Source: an uncultured Prevotellaceae bacterium
Lineage (GTDB): Bacteria; Bacteroidota; Bacteroidia; Bacteroidales; Bacteroidaceae
NCBI GenBank assembly: GCA_902800245.1
Contig: CADCDY010000032.1
Location: 1-45,600 of the forward strand
Direction: 5' to 3'
Length of the DNA: 45,600 bases
Each line of letters starts with the position of its first letter. Position 1 is the stretch's first letter. Positions 16,063 to 23,572 of the stretch are shown here, in pieces. The notes under the pieces are model-generated. The model saw nothing but the letters and a program-made list of their open reading frames with translations. It was not told the origin of the DNA and did no database searches. Both the position numbers and the translations under genes were made by a program.

Positions 16063-17319
16063 TTAATTGTAACATGCCTCTCCGTGTTCGTAGATGTCGA
16101 GGCCTTCCTCTTCAATGCGCTTGTCGACACGCAGACCATGCAGCTTCTTGATGCCGTAGAACAGAGCAAATCCACAGGCAGCAGCCCAGAGGTCGATCAC
16201 CAGGACACCAAAGCACTCAGCACCGAAGAATCCCCAGCCGTGACCGTAGAACGCACCGTTCGATGTTGACAACAAACCCGTCATCAGCGTACCTAGGATA
16301 CCGCAGACACCGTGTACAGAGCTGGCACCCACAGGATCGTCGATGTGCAGCACGTGGTCGATAAACTCAATGGCAAATACCAATACCAGACCGCATACGA
16401 AACCGATGATTACAGCACCTACTGGCGATACGAGGTCACAGCCAGCCGTGATGCCTACGAGACCTGCCAACACACCGTTGAGTGTCAGAGAGAGCGAGGG
16501 TTTACCGTACTTGATATAGGTGAGGAACATCGTGGCTACACCACCGGCAGCAGCAGCAAGGTTCGTTGTCAGGAACACATGCGAGATGGCGATGCGGTTC
16601 ACCTCACCACTGGCAGCCAACTGAGAACCTGGGTTGAAACCAAACCATCCCAGCCAGAGGATGAATACACCCAGAGCGGCCATTGTCAGGTTGTGACCAG
16701 GAATAGCGCGGCTCTTGCCGTTCTTGTCGTATTTACCGATACGGGGACCCAGTGCCAGCGCACCAATCAGAGCCAGTACACCACCCACGCTATGCACGAT
16801 GGCAGAACCTGCGAAATCGTGGAACACATCGCCGAAAGTCGACATCATAAAGCCGTCGGCAGCATCGTTGCAAAGCCAACCGCCGCCCCAAGTCCAGTGA
16901 CCCTCAACGGGGTAGATGATCAGCGAGATAACGGCACTGTAAATCAAGTACATCGAGAACTTCGTGCGCTCAGCCATAGCACCACTCACGATAGTAGCAG
17001 AGGTGGCACAGAAAACGGTCTCGAAAATCAAGAAACCCTCTACGGGCAGGTCGCTCTTGTAGAAACTCAGGTCGCCCCAGTTGGGCATACCGATGAAACC
17101 ACCGAGCACGTCGCCTCCGAACATAAAGCCGAAGCCGAGGAAGAAGAACAATAACGAGCCGAACATGAAGTCGACGAAGTTCTTCATTAGGATGTTCGCC
17201 GTGTTCTTACTACGCGTAAAACCAGCCTCACACAGCGCAAATCCCGGCTGCATCCAGAAAACCAACATGGCTGCCAACAACATCCATACAGTATCGAGTG
17301 ATAATCCAATTTCGTTCAT
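16063..17319 (-). CDS. amtB: Ammonium transporter Amt
   Basis: The 418-residue product is a full-length Amt/MEP channel with about 11 membrane helices. Visible: the N-terminal MQPGFALCEAGFTRSKN, ATIVSGAMAERTKF, YPVEGHWTWGGGWL, the first pore histidine in HDFAGSAIVHSVGG, LGWFGFNPGS, NLAAAAGG, SLSLTLNGVLAGLVGITAGCD and the second pore histidine in GASSVHGVCGILG. The C-terminal tail GLRVDKRIEEEGLDIYEHGEACYN matches the conserved cytoplasmic tail that contacts P-II. It follows glnB by 138 bases containing three 23-bp tandem repeats, and precedes the porin-like gene. Confidence 0.95.
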   Translation of the reverse strand: MNEIGLSLDTVWMLLAAMLVFWMQPGFALCEAGFTRSKNTANILMKNFVDFMFGSLLFFFLGFGFMFGGDVLGGFIGMPNWGDLSFYKSDLPVEGFLIFETVFCATSATIVSGAMAERTKFSMYLIYSAVISLIIYPVEGHWTWGGGWLCNDAADGFMMSTFGDVFHDFAGSAIVHSVGGVLALIGALALGPRIGKYDKNGKSRAIPGHNLTMAALGVFILWLGWFGFNPGSQLAASGEVNRIAISHVFLTTNLAAAAGGVATMFLTYIKYGKPSLSLTLNGVLAGLVGITAGCDLVSPVGAVIIGFVCGLVLVFAIEFIDHVLHIDDPVGASSVHGVCGILGTLMTGLLSTSNGAFYGHGWGFFGAECFGVLVIDLWAAACGFALFYGIKKLHGLRVDKRIEEEGLDIYEHGEACYN

Positions 17320-17358
17320 AATCTTTTCCTTTCCATATATTAATTCAAAACTACTTGC

Positions 17359-17427
17359 TATATCAAACCATTTCGTTTTAGTATATCAAACCGTTTTGGT
17401 TTAGTAGATCAAACCATTTCGTTTTAA
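17359..17427. repeat. Three tandem 23-bp repeats between glnB and amtB
   Basis: Units at 17359-17381, 17382-17404 and 17405-17427 share TAKATCAAACCRTTTYGKTTTA. Each holds a small inverted repeat, clearest in the middle unit (AAACC-GTTTT-GGTTT). A partial fourth unit (TATACTAAAGC) follows. The spacing and symmetry suggest a multi-site operator or an mRNA structure controlling amtB relative to glnB; this is inference. Confidence 0.8.
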
Positions 17428-17457
17428 TATACTAAAGCAAAGTGCCCATATATACAG

Positions 17458-17745
17458 CTACTTTTTGTCTCTCAGTACGGTGTCGCCGTGTTCGCCTGTG
17501 CGGATGCTCCACGTGTCGATCATGTCGCTCACGAAGATACGACCGTCGCCGACCTCACCCGTATGGGCCACTTTCAGTATCACCTTCACCGTCGGCTCCA
17601 CCAGCGGATCGCGACAAACGATGGTCAGTGCCACACGCTCAATCACGTCCGTAGAATACTGCACGCCACGATAGATCCTTTCCTGACGGCTCTGTCCGAT
17701 GCCGTGTACGTTATGGTACTCAAACCAGTCGATGTCCGATTTCAT
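17458..17745 (-). CDS. P-II nitrogen regulatory protein, short N-terminus
   Basis: The 95-residue product matches P-II (GlnB/GlnK) from residue about 20 of the normal 112: IDWFEYHNVHGIG, the T-loop base RIYRGVQYSTD, VIERVALTIVCRD, the B-loop HTGEVGDGRIFV and the C-loop SIRTGEHGDTVL. The usual opening (MKKIEAII followed by a helix to about residue 20), which forms the first strand and most of the first helix of the ferredoxin-like fold, is absent. An in-frame TAA lies just upstream of the ATG, and no other frame supplies the missing part. The T-loop lacks the uridylylated Tyr context of enteric GlnB. It starts the glnB-amtB-porin unit and would gate AmtB according to 2-oxoglutarate and ATP if it folds. 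Confidence 0.85.
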   Translation of the reverse strand: MKSDIDWFEYHNVHGIGQSRQERIYRGVQYSTDVIERVALTIVCRDPLVEPTVKVILKVAHTGEVGDGRIFVSDMIDTWSIRTGEHGDTVLRDKK

Positions 17746-17814
17746 ACCTTTTTACCTTAATTAATTAATACTTACCCGTTTCGTTCGGGCTAACACTTTG
17801 TTAGTTTCATGATG

Positions 17815-17822
17815 CAAAATTA
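17815..17822 (-). promoter_or_regulatory. Promoter core TAATTTTG for glnB-amtB-porin
   Basis: CAAAATTA on the + strand; about 70 bases ahead of the glnB ATG. Confidence 0.65.
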
Positions 17823-17983
17823 CGACATTTTGCTATAATTCCTATAATATTTCTTTCGCTTTGATTGTTAAAACCACAATCGAATGACATATTGTAAAGT
17901 GTTTCGTGGTATTGGCTTCCATTTTGCTTACGCTTTGCCTTGAAAACCTGTTGTTCCGTTACAAAGTGTCACATTTCCCAAAA

Positions 17984-17999
17984 GTGTGTTCGAACACAC
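17984..17999. promoter_or_regulatory. Perfect 16-bp palindrome, candidate operator
   Basis: GTGTGTTCGAACACAC is self-complementary and lies about 160 bases upstream of the glnB promoter core. It could be a dimeric regulator site; this is inferred from symmetry alone. Confidence 0.4.
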
Positions 18000-18013
18000 G
18001 CATTTTTAAGGTT

Positions 18014-18054
18014 TACAAAAGAAATCCGCGAAACCTATTACGGCCTCGCGGAAT
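18014..18054 (-). terminator. Terminator after dapL
   Basis: TCCGCGA (18046-18052 read on the - strand) pairs with TCGCGGA (18025-18031 complement), followed by TTTCTTTTG on the - strand. Confidence 0.65.
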
Positions 18055-18081
18055 GATTTTCAGATAACGGTGTGAATGGCG

Positions 18082-19317
18082 TCAAGCTTTACTCCATTTT
18101 TCGATGCGGTCGAGCGCCTCGTCGGTCTTTTCATGACAGTTGAAGGCGGTAAAGCGCACATAGCCCTCGCCTGAAGGGCCGAAGCCGACACCTGGTGTAC
18201 AGACGACGTTGGCACCATAGAGTAGGGCCTCGAAGAACGACCACGAGTCCATGCCTTCCGAGGTGCGCATCCAAATATAGGGTGCGTTCTCACCACCATA
18301 ACATTCATAGCCCAATGCACGCAGACGTTTCAGCATCCTTTGAGCGTTGTCCATATAGTAATCGATGGTTGTCTTGATTTGTTCTTTACCTTCTGGTGTA
18401 TAGATGGCCTCGGCAGCTCGTTGCGAGATATAGCTTGTGCCGTTGAACTTCGTACACTGGCGGCGCAGCCACAATTGGTTCAGCGGGATACGTTCGCCCT
18501 CGAACGTTGAGACGGTCACTTCCTTAGGAACTACGGTATAGCCACAACGCACACCTGTGAATCCGGCTGTCTTCGAGAACGAATGGAACTCGACGGCACA
18601 CTTCCTGGCACCACGAATCTCGTAAATCGAGCGTGGTATTTCCGGATCGCGGATATATGCCTGATAGGCGGCATCGTAGAGGATGAGCGCATCGTTCTTC
18701 AGCGCGTAGTTCACCCACTTGCGCAGTTCCTGTTTAGTAATCACCGTACCCGTCGGATTGTTGGGGTAGCACAGGTAGATGACATCCACAGGGCGACCCT
18801 TTGGCAACTCAGGAATAAAACCATTCTCAGCGGTTGTCGGCAGATAGCGCACATTGGTCCAACGCCCGTCACGGAATGTACCACAACGGCCAATCATCAC
18901 GTTCGAGTCGATATAGACGGGATAGATGGGGTCAGTCACGCCAATAAAGTTGTCCCAATGCAGCAACTCCTGGAAGTTTCCCGTATCACTCTTCGCACCG
19001 TCGTTGATGAAAATCTCGTCGATGCTGAGGTGTACACCACGTGTCAGGAAGTCATTCTTCAGGATAGCCTCACGCAGGAAGTCATAGCCCTGCTCAGGAC
19101 CATAACCGCGGAAGCCCTTGATAGTACCCATCTCGTGGGCAGCCTTGTGCATGGCCTCCACCACGGCAGGTGCCAACGGTTGCGTCACGTCGCCAATACC
19201 CAATGAAATGACATCGGCCTTGGGGTGCATCACCTTGAAGGCGTTCACCTTCTTGGCAATGTCAGCGAACAGGTAGTTGTTCTGCAGGTTCAGGAAATGA
19301 ATGTTTACTAATGCCAT
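18082..19317 (-). CDS. dapL: LL-diaminopimelate aminotransferase
   Basis: The 411-residue product is full length for DapL, the one-step route from tetrahydrodipicolinate to LL-diaminopimelate for lysine and peptidoglycan. Visible: NNYLFADIAKKV, ISLGIGDVTQPL, FRGYGPEQGYDFLREAI, DGAKSDTGN, CYPNNPTGT, DAAYQAY, the PLP lysine in FHSFSKTAGFTGVRCGY, LWLRRQCTKFNGTSY and GVGFGPSGEGYVRFTAF. It lies 38 bases after dapF, the next enzyme of the pathway, with a family A repeat in the gap. Confidence 0.95.
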   Translation of the reverse strand: MALVNIHFLNLQNNYLFADIAKKVNAFKVMHPKADVISLGIGDVTQPLAPAVVEAMHKAAHEMGTIKGFRGYGPEQGYDFLREAILKNDFLTRGVHLSIDEIFINDGAKSDTGNFQELLHWDNFIGVTDPIYPVYIDSNVMIGRCGTFRDGRWTNVRYLPTTAENGFIPELPKGRPVDVIYLCYPNNPTGTVITKQELRKWVNYALKNDALILYDAAYQAYIRDPEIPRSIYEIRGARKCAVEFHSFSKTAGFTGVRCGYTVVPKEVTVSTFEGERIPLNQLWLRRQCTKFNGTSYISQRAAEAIYTPEGKEQIKTTIDYYMDNAQRMLKRLRALGYECYGGENAPYIWMRTSEGMDSWSFFEALLYGANVVCTPGVGFGPSGEGYVRFTAFNCHEKTDEALDRIEKWSKA

Positions 19318-19325
19318 ATTTATTT

Positions 19326-19360
19326 AATTGATAATTGACAATTGATAATTGAAAATTAAA
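19326..19360. repeat. Family A AT-rich dispersed repeat (dapF/dapL gap)
   Basis: TTGATAATTGACAATTGATA-type units, complement of the other family A copies, filling the gap between dapF and dapL and touching the last codons of dapF. Confidence 0.75.
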
Positions 19361-20198
19361 TTTCTATCTCGCCATCGTACACAAACTCGGCAGGCCCCGT
19401 CATGTAGACGCGGTTGTCCGACTCACGCCACTCGATACTCAGCGTACCACCATCCATCACGATGTCGCTTTTGCGCCCTGCCTTGCCCGTCAATGCCGCA
19501 GCAACAGCCGTTGCACAAGCGCCCGTACCGCAGGCTTGCGTGATGCCGCTACCTCGTTCCCAAACGCGCGTCCTAATAGTTGTGCTGTCAGCAAGAGCGG
19601 TTGTGTGGTCAGCGGTTTTGCCGCTGACAATCTTTGCGAACTCTATGTTACACCGCTGTGGAAATGCCGGATGTTTTTCCAGCATCCGTCCCGTCTCGCC
19701 CACCTGATCGACATCGTCAGTAAAGATGACGTAATGGGGATTACCCATCGATACAAACGTACCCTTGTCCAGCACGCGATAGCCCATGAATTGCGACTCG
19801 TCCTCTAATACCGGCTCGCCCATGTCCACCGTCACACTTTCCACCTTATTATTAATAATGTGTAACTTCAACGTCTTCACGCCTGACAGCGTCAACAGAC
19901 GGATTTCCGTTTTCGTCGTCAGTCCGCGTTCATACAGATATTTACCGATGCAACGGCTCGCATTGCCGCACATCATGGCCTCCGAACCATCCGCATTATA
20001 GATGTGCATCGTGTAGTCAGCCTCAGGCACAGGACTTTTGCCTATCAGCACCAGTCCGTCAGAACCGATGCCTTTGTAGCGGTCGCTCCATCGGACGGCG
20101 GCCTCATGAGGGTTGGGCACCTTCTGCTCCATCGTATTGACATAGATGTAGTCGTTGCCGCAACCGTGCATCTTCGTAAACCTGATTTTCTGTGCCAT
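19356..20198 (-). CDS. dapF: Diaminopimelate epimerase
   Basis: The 280-residue product converts LL- to meso-diaminopimelate. Both catalytic cysteines are visible: [10 protein letters not shown] and [45 protein letters not shown] and RVWERGSG are also present. Between EFAKIVSG and RTRVWERG there is a longer stretch than in homologues I recall ([15 protein letters not shown]); its DNA contains a perfect hairpin, GTCAGCGG-TTTTG-CCGCTGAC (about 19601-19621). First gene of dapF-dapL, behind a TACCTTTG core on this strand (complement of 20249-20256). Confidence 0.95.
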   Translation of the reverse strand: MAQKIRFTKMHGCGNDYIYVNTMEQKVPNPHEAAVRWSDRYKGIGSDGLVLIGKSPVPEADYTMHIYNADGSEAMMCGNASRCIGKYLYERGLTTKTEIRLLTLSGVKTLKLHIINNKVESVTVDMGEPVLEDESQFMGYRVLDKGTFVSMGNPHYVIFTDDVDQVGETGRMLEKHPAFPQRCNIEFAKIVSGKTADHTTALADSTTIRTRVWERGSGITQACGTGACATAVAAALTGKAGRKSDIVMDGGTLSIEWRESDNRVYMTGPAEFVYDGEIEI

Positions 20199-20497
20199 AT
20201 TGCTTACTATTTGGGGATTTTGCTATCCTTTTGCTACTTTTTCGGCTGCAAAGGTAAACAAAAAGACACGAATGCCAAAGAAAAGCATAACTTTTTGTGC
20301 TTATATTTACCCCAAAAGTGTCATTTTGTAAAGAATTCAACTACTAATCCTGTCGTTTTGCTTACACCTTGCTATTTCGCCCCTTGATTTATCAGCAAAG
20401 TGTCAGTATATGTTAATTATCGTGTTTTTCTGCCGATATTTCGCAAGAAATGACTACCTTTGTGACAAAGTTATACCTAACAAGGTTAAAAACAGAT
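20199..20497. promoter_or_regulatory. Divergent promoter region, dapF and helicase
   Basis: About 300 bases with no gene. The dapF core TACCTTTG is on the - strand (20249-20256), and the helicase core TACCTTTG is on the + strand (20455-20462, 36 bases before its ATG). A CAAAGTGTCA-like motif appears near 20313 and 20396, also present near 17962 upstream of glnB. Confidence 0.65.
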
Positions 20498-22408
20498 ATG
20501 GAACAAAACAACGAGCTGCGTACGGCGTGGGACTTCGTCGAAAGTACGGGACGCAGCATATTTCTGACCGGCAAGGCGGGAACGGGCAAGACGACGTTTC
20601 TGAAAACCATCATGGAACACTCGCGCAAGCGACCCATTGTGGTGGCTCCGACAGGTGTGGCGGCCATCAATGCAGGGGGCGTCACCATCCACTCGTTCTT
20701 CCAGCTGCCGTTTTCGCCTTACGTGCCTGGTGCGAAGGTCGAGAGCAAATTTGACTTCGGCAAGGAGAAGCGGAAAATCATCGCCTCGTCCGACCTGCTT
20801 ATCATCGATGAGGTTTCGATGGTGCGTGCCGACCTGCTCGACGCCATCGATGCCGTACTGCGTCGCTTCCGCGAACATGGACAGCCCTTCGGCGGCATGC
20901 AGCTGCTGATGATTGGCGACCTGGCACAGCTCACGCCCGTCGTCACGCCTGAAGATGAGCGCATGCTGAAGCCCTACTACGACACACCGTACTTCTTTGG
21001 CTCGAAAGCGCTGCAGCAGATTGACTACGTGACTATCCAACTCTCTCACGTCTATCGCCAGCAGGACGAGTCGTTCATCGCACTCCTGAACGAGATTCGC
21101 GAGGGCCATCCGTCGACAGAGGCTTTGTCGAAGCTGAACAGCCGAGTAGCCAATAGCCAAAAGCCAACAGCCAATAGCCAACAGCTAACAGCCCTCGCAA
21201 CGCCACACTCTCAAAGAGAGAACAGCCAACTGGCCATCCGCCTGACCACCCACAACAACCTCGCCAACTTCTACAACGAGTCAGAGCTACAAAAACTCCC
21301 TGGCCGTTCGTACCAGTATCGCGCTGAGGTCAAGGGCACGTTCCCTGAATACTCCTATCCCACGGCTGAGACGTTGGTACTGAAAGAGGGTGCGCAGGTG
21401 ATGTTCGTAAAGAACGATCCGTCAGGTGAACACAATTATTATAATGGTCGCATCGGTCGTGTGATGGAAGCCTCAGAAAATCGTCTCACCGTCTATTGCG
21501 AGGGCGACGCGGAAGCCATTGAAGTGGAGCCGCTGGAGTGGGAGAATATGCGCTATACGCTGAACGAACAGACGCGCGAGATAGAAAGTGAGGTGCAGGG
21601 CACGTTCAAGCAATTGCCGCTGCGACTGGCGTGGGCCATCACCATTCACAAGAGTCAGGGCCTGACCTTCGACCGCGCCATCATCGATGCCAACCAGTCG
21701 TTCGCGCCTGGTCAGGTATATGTCGCCCTAAGCCGCTGCCGCACACTCGAAGGTCTGGTGCTTGCCTCGCCCTTGGAACCTCGTGCCGTCATCAACGACG
21801 AGCGCGTCGATTCGTACATCGCCCAGCAGGAATACCAAGCCGAGCGCAGCATCCAACAATTGCCCGCGCTCAAGCAGGAGTACGAGCGCTACCTGCTGAT
21901 GCAACTCTTCGACTTCCGCGCCATTCTGTCTTTGGAAGAGTCGATGGTGCGCATCTTCGCTGAGTTCTTCTACCATAGTCACGCCTCGCTCAAGCAGCTC
22001 CACGACCAGACGCTTTTTGACCTGCGTCAGCGCGTTCTTGAGGTGGCCGTCAAGTGGCAGCAGAAGATTCAGGCCATGTCTATCGAATCCCTGCGCGATG
22101 CCGATTTCCTCGACCGCGTAAAACGTAGTGCCGAATACTTTGCCGACCAGTTGCGCGACATCCTCACCAAACCCATCGAACTCTCCGTCAAGGTTGAGAC
22201 CAACAACAAACAAGCTTCTCGCCGCCTCAACAACGCCTTGCCCGACCTCAAGCAGGCGTGGCTCGCCCGTCGCTATCTGCTCGTTAAGATGGCCGAGAAG
22301 GGCTACACCGTCGACAACTACCTACACGAGAAACAGATGTCCATGCTCGACGCCCTCGGTGAAGACGACGTGAAGCCCAAGCGCAAACGCAAACCCAGAA
22401 AGAAATGA
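20498..22408 (+). CDS. PIF1/RecD-like superfamily 1 helicase (AAA family ATPase)
   Basis: The 636-residue product starts at ATG 20498; the in-frame upstream ATG at 20450 lies ahead of the promoter core at 20455-20462 and is excluded. Helicase motifs in order: Walker A LTGKAGTGKTTFL, PTGVAAINAGGVTIHSFF, Walker B LLIIDEVSM, GDLAQLTPVV, the UvrD_C2-type TIHKSQGLTFDRAIID and VYVALSRCRTLEGL. The C-terminal third is helical and charged, ending KPKRKRKPRKK. Residues about 217-244 (VANSQKPTANSQQL, then ATPHSQREN) are encoded by the B-D-B composite repeat (21147-21232), apparently inserted between helicase motifs. It probably unwinds DNA in repair or replication, which is inferred from the family. Its stop overlaps the pgeF start region by 4 bases. 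Confidence 0.88.
   Translation: MEQNNELRTAWDFVESTGRSIFLTGKAGTGKTTFLKTIMEHSRKRPIVVAPTGVAAINAGGVTIHSFFQLPFSPYVPGAKVESKFDFGKEKRKIIASSDLLIIDEVSMVRADLLDAIDAVLRRFREHGQPFGGMQLLMIGDLAQLTPVVTPEDERMLKPYYDTPYFFGSKALQQIDYVTIQLSHVYRQQDESFIALLNEIREGHPSTEALSKLNSRVANSQKPTANSQQLTALATPHSQRENSQLAIRLTTHNNLANFYNESELQKLPGRSYQYRAEVKGTFPEYSYPTAETLVLKEGAQVMFVKNDPSGEHNYYNGRIGRVMEASENRLTVYCEGDAEAIEVEPLEWENMRYTLNEQTREIESEVQGTFKQLPLRLAWAITIHKSQGLTFDRAIIDANQSFAPGQVYVALSRCRTLEGLVLASPLEPRAVINDERVDSYIAQQEYQAERSIQQLPALKQEYERYLLMQLFDFRAILSLEESMVRIFAEFFYHSHASLKQLHDQTLFDLRQRVLEVAVKWQQKIQAMSIESLRDADFLDRVKRSAEYFADQLRDILTKPIELSVKVETNNKQASRRLNNALPDLKQAWLARRYLLVKMAEKGYTVDNYLHEKQMSMLDALGEDDVKPKRKRKPRKK
21147..21232 (+). repeat. Families B-D-B composite repeat inside the helicase gene
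   Basis: AGCCAATAGCCAAAAGCCAA units, then CTCGCAACGCCACACTCTC with AAAGAGAGAAC, then AGCCAAC. The D part reads ATPHSQREN here but NATLSxRE in carA and the DUF6057 gene, so the same element is tolerated in two different reading frames. Confidence 0.85.
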
Positions 22409-23271
22409 TTTCCTGTCTGAACACAGATGATGATATGATACAGCCCAAATCACTTGTTTACGACCTCCATGAGGACGTTGTTGCGTTCAGTACGACGCGC
22501 TTTGGTGGATTCAGTACGGGGGCGTATGGCGAGTTCAACATCAACCGCTACTGTGGCGATGATGCTGAGGCCATTCGCAAGAACCGCGCTTTGCTGTGCC
22601 AACAGTTGGGCATCAGCGACGACCGTCTCATCATGCCCCATCAGGTACATCTGGCGCAGTCCTTACGGATTGACGAGGCCTTTCTCGCGCTGTCGGAAAA
22701 AGACCGCCAAACACGCTTGGAGGGCATCGACGCGGTGATGACTAATCTCACGGACGTATGCATCGGAGTCAGCACGGCCGACTGCATCCCGTTGCTCGTT
22801 TACGACCCCCGACAACACGCCGCGGCTGCCGTTCATGCTGGCTGGCGCGGCACCGTCCAGCGCATCGCACAGCAGACCATTGCAGATATGGCGGCGGCAT
22901 ACGGTTCGCAACCTTCCAATCTGCGCGTTCAGATTGGTCCAGGCATCAGTCTCGATAGTTTCGAGGTGGGCGACGAGGTCTATGACGCCTTTGCAGCCGC
23001 TGGTTTCGACATGACAGCCATTGCTAAGCAGTACCCCACTTTTAATTGTCAATTGTCAATTATTAATTGTCAATTATCACGGTGGCACATCGACCTGCCC
23101 GAGTGCAATCGTCTGCAACTCCTTGCTGCCGGTGTTCCCGAGGCCAACATCTCCGTTGCCGACATCTGCACCGTCCAGCAATCCGACACCTTCTTCTCCG
23201 CCCGTCGACTGGGCATTCAGTCAGGCCGCATCTTCACGGGTATTATCCGTAAGCCTCATACTCGAGCATAA
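22405..23271 (+). CDS. pgeF: PgeF/YfiH family polyphenol oxidase-like (purine nucleoside-active) protein
   Basis: The 288-residue product belongs to the laccase-domain PgeF/YfiH family, now associated with purine nucleoside phosphorolysis or deamination and peptidoglycan-precursor editing. Visible: STTRFGGFSTGAYGEFN, HQVHLAQ, the metal-binding TADCIPLLVYD and AAVHAGWRGTVQRIA, IGPGISLDSFEVGDEV, and the C-terminal CTVQQSDTFFSARR. The first ATG (22405) overlaps the helicase stop as ATGA; ATG 22435 (MIQPKSL) fits the family N-terminus better. Residues about 213-226 (FNCQLSIINCQLSR) are encoded by a family A repeat in frame (23042-23078). Confidence 0.88.
   Translation: MISCLNTDDDMIQPKSLVYDLHEDVVAFSTTRFGGFSTGAYGEFNINRYCGDDAEAIRKNRALLCQQLGISDDRLIMPHQVHLAQSLRIDEAFLALSEKDRQTRLEGIDAVMTNLTDVCIGVSTADCIPLLVYDPRQHAAAAVHAGWRGTVQRIAQQTIADMAAAYGSQPSNLRVQIGPGISLDSFEVGDEVYDAFAAAGFDMTAIAKQYPTFNCQLSIINCQLSRWHIDLPECNRLQLLAAGVPEANISVADICTVQQSDTFFSARRLGIQSGRIFTGIIRKPHTRA
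23042..23078 (+). repeat. Family A repeat inside pgeF
   Basis: TTAATTGTCAATTGTCAATT-type units, in frame, encoding NCQLSIINCQLS. Confidence 0.85.
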
Positions 23272-23309
23272 AAAACGCCCACTGTCTTTTTGAAGTAAGG
23301 CAGTGGGCG
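23269..23309 (-). terminator. Terminator of the efflux operon
   Basis: The 9-bp stem CGCCCACTG (23276-23284) and CAGTGGGCG (23301-23309) is followed on the - strand by a run of six T at the pgeF stop. It lies about 260 bases past the tolC stop, beyond a remnant gene end. Confidence 0.8.
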
Positions 23310-23314
23310 ATGGA

Positions 23315-23434
23315 TTATTTCTTCACGTACTTGGAGCCGTTGACGATGTAGACGCCAGGCCGCCCCGCCTTTACTGCCCTGTTGCTTGTACTTGCTGCAA
23401 GGGAGTAGCTCCCATTCAGGTCCCATTCAGGTCC
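23315..23434 (-). pseudogene. Remnant C-terminal tail of a secreted protein
   Basis: On the - strand a frame ends at 23315-23317 and reads DLNGSYSL, then KAGRPGVYIVNGSKYVKK. This is the terminal 'GxYIxxGxKxxxK' module of Prevotella exported proteins. There is no start codon, the frame is closed upstream by TGA, and an 11-bp duplication (GGACCTGAATG twice) shifts the frame. The rest of the parent gene is gone, replaced by an 11-bp repeat array and tolC. It sits in the 3' untranslated part of the efflux operon. Confidence 0.6.
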
Positions 23435-23557
23435 AATTCATGTACAGTTGTTGTCCGGTTGTTGTCCGGTTGTTGTCCGGTAATTAACCGAACAAGTACT
23501 GAGCACGTATCGAATAAATAGCGGATAAGAACTGAAGGAGCATCGAAGCAATACTGA
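23404..23557. repeat. Array of fourteen 11-bp units
   Basis: The stretch divides exactly into 11-base units: AGTAGCTCCCA, TTCAGGTCCCA, TTCAGGTCCAA, TTCATGTACAG, TTGTTGTCCGG (three identical copies, 23448-23480), TAATTAACCGA, ACAAGTACTGA, GCACGTATCGA, ATAAATAGCGG, ATAAGAACTGA, AGGAGCATCGA and AGCAATACTGA. Each ends in a CCGG/CCGA/CTGA/TCGA-like tetranucleotide. The period is not a multiple of three, so it is not a protein repeat, and there are no CRISPR-type spacers. Confidence 0.8.
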
Positions 23558-23572
23558 GGCTAAGGTGTGGGA

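Larger units (their letters stand above)
17746..18081. other. glnB upstream region and dapL 3' region
   Basis: No gene is seen. Reading on the - strand it holds: the dapL terminator (18014-18054); a perfect 16-bp palindrome GTGTGTTCGAACACAC (17984-17999); an AT-rich stretch; a TAATTTTG promoter core (complement of 17815-17822); a leader of about 70 bases with a small hairpin CCCG..CGGG (17775-17789); then the glnB start. Confidence 0.6.

Noticed and set aside
16312..17154. A 280-residue + strand frame opposite amtB
   Set aside because: Antisense of the ammonium transporter; its composition mirrors the membrane helices on the other strand.
17359..17427. CRISPR or IS-end repeats between glnB and amtB
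   Set aside because: Three adjoining 23-bp units with no spacers, transposase or target duplications; a regulatory role fits better.
20313..20405. CAAAGTGTCA-like motif upstream of dapF, of the helicase gene and of glnB as a regulon signal
   Set aside because: Only a few imperfect occurrences in AT-rich DNA; too weak to claim without a genome-wide count.
23404..23557. CRISPR array
   Set aside because: Units are contiguous 11-mers without unique spacers of about 30 bases, and there are no cas genes.
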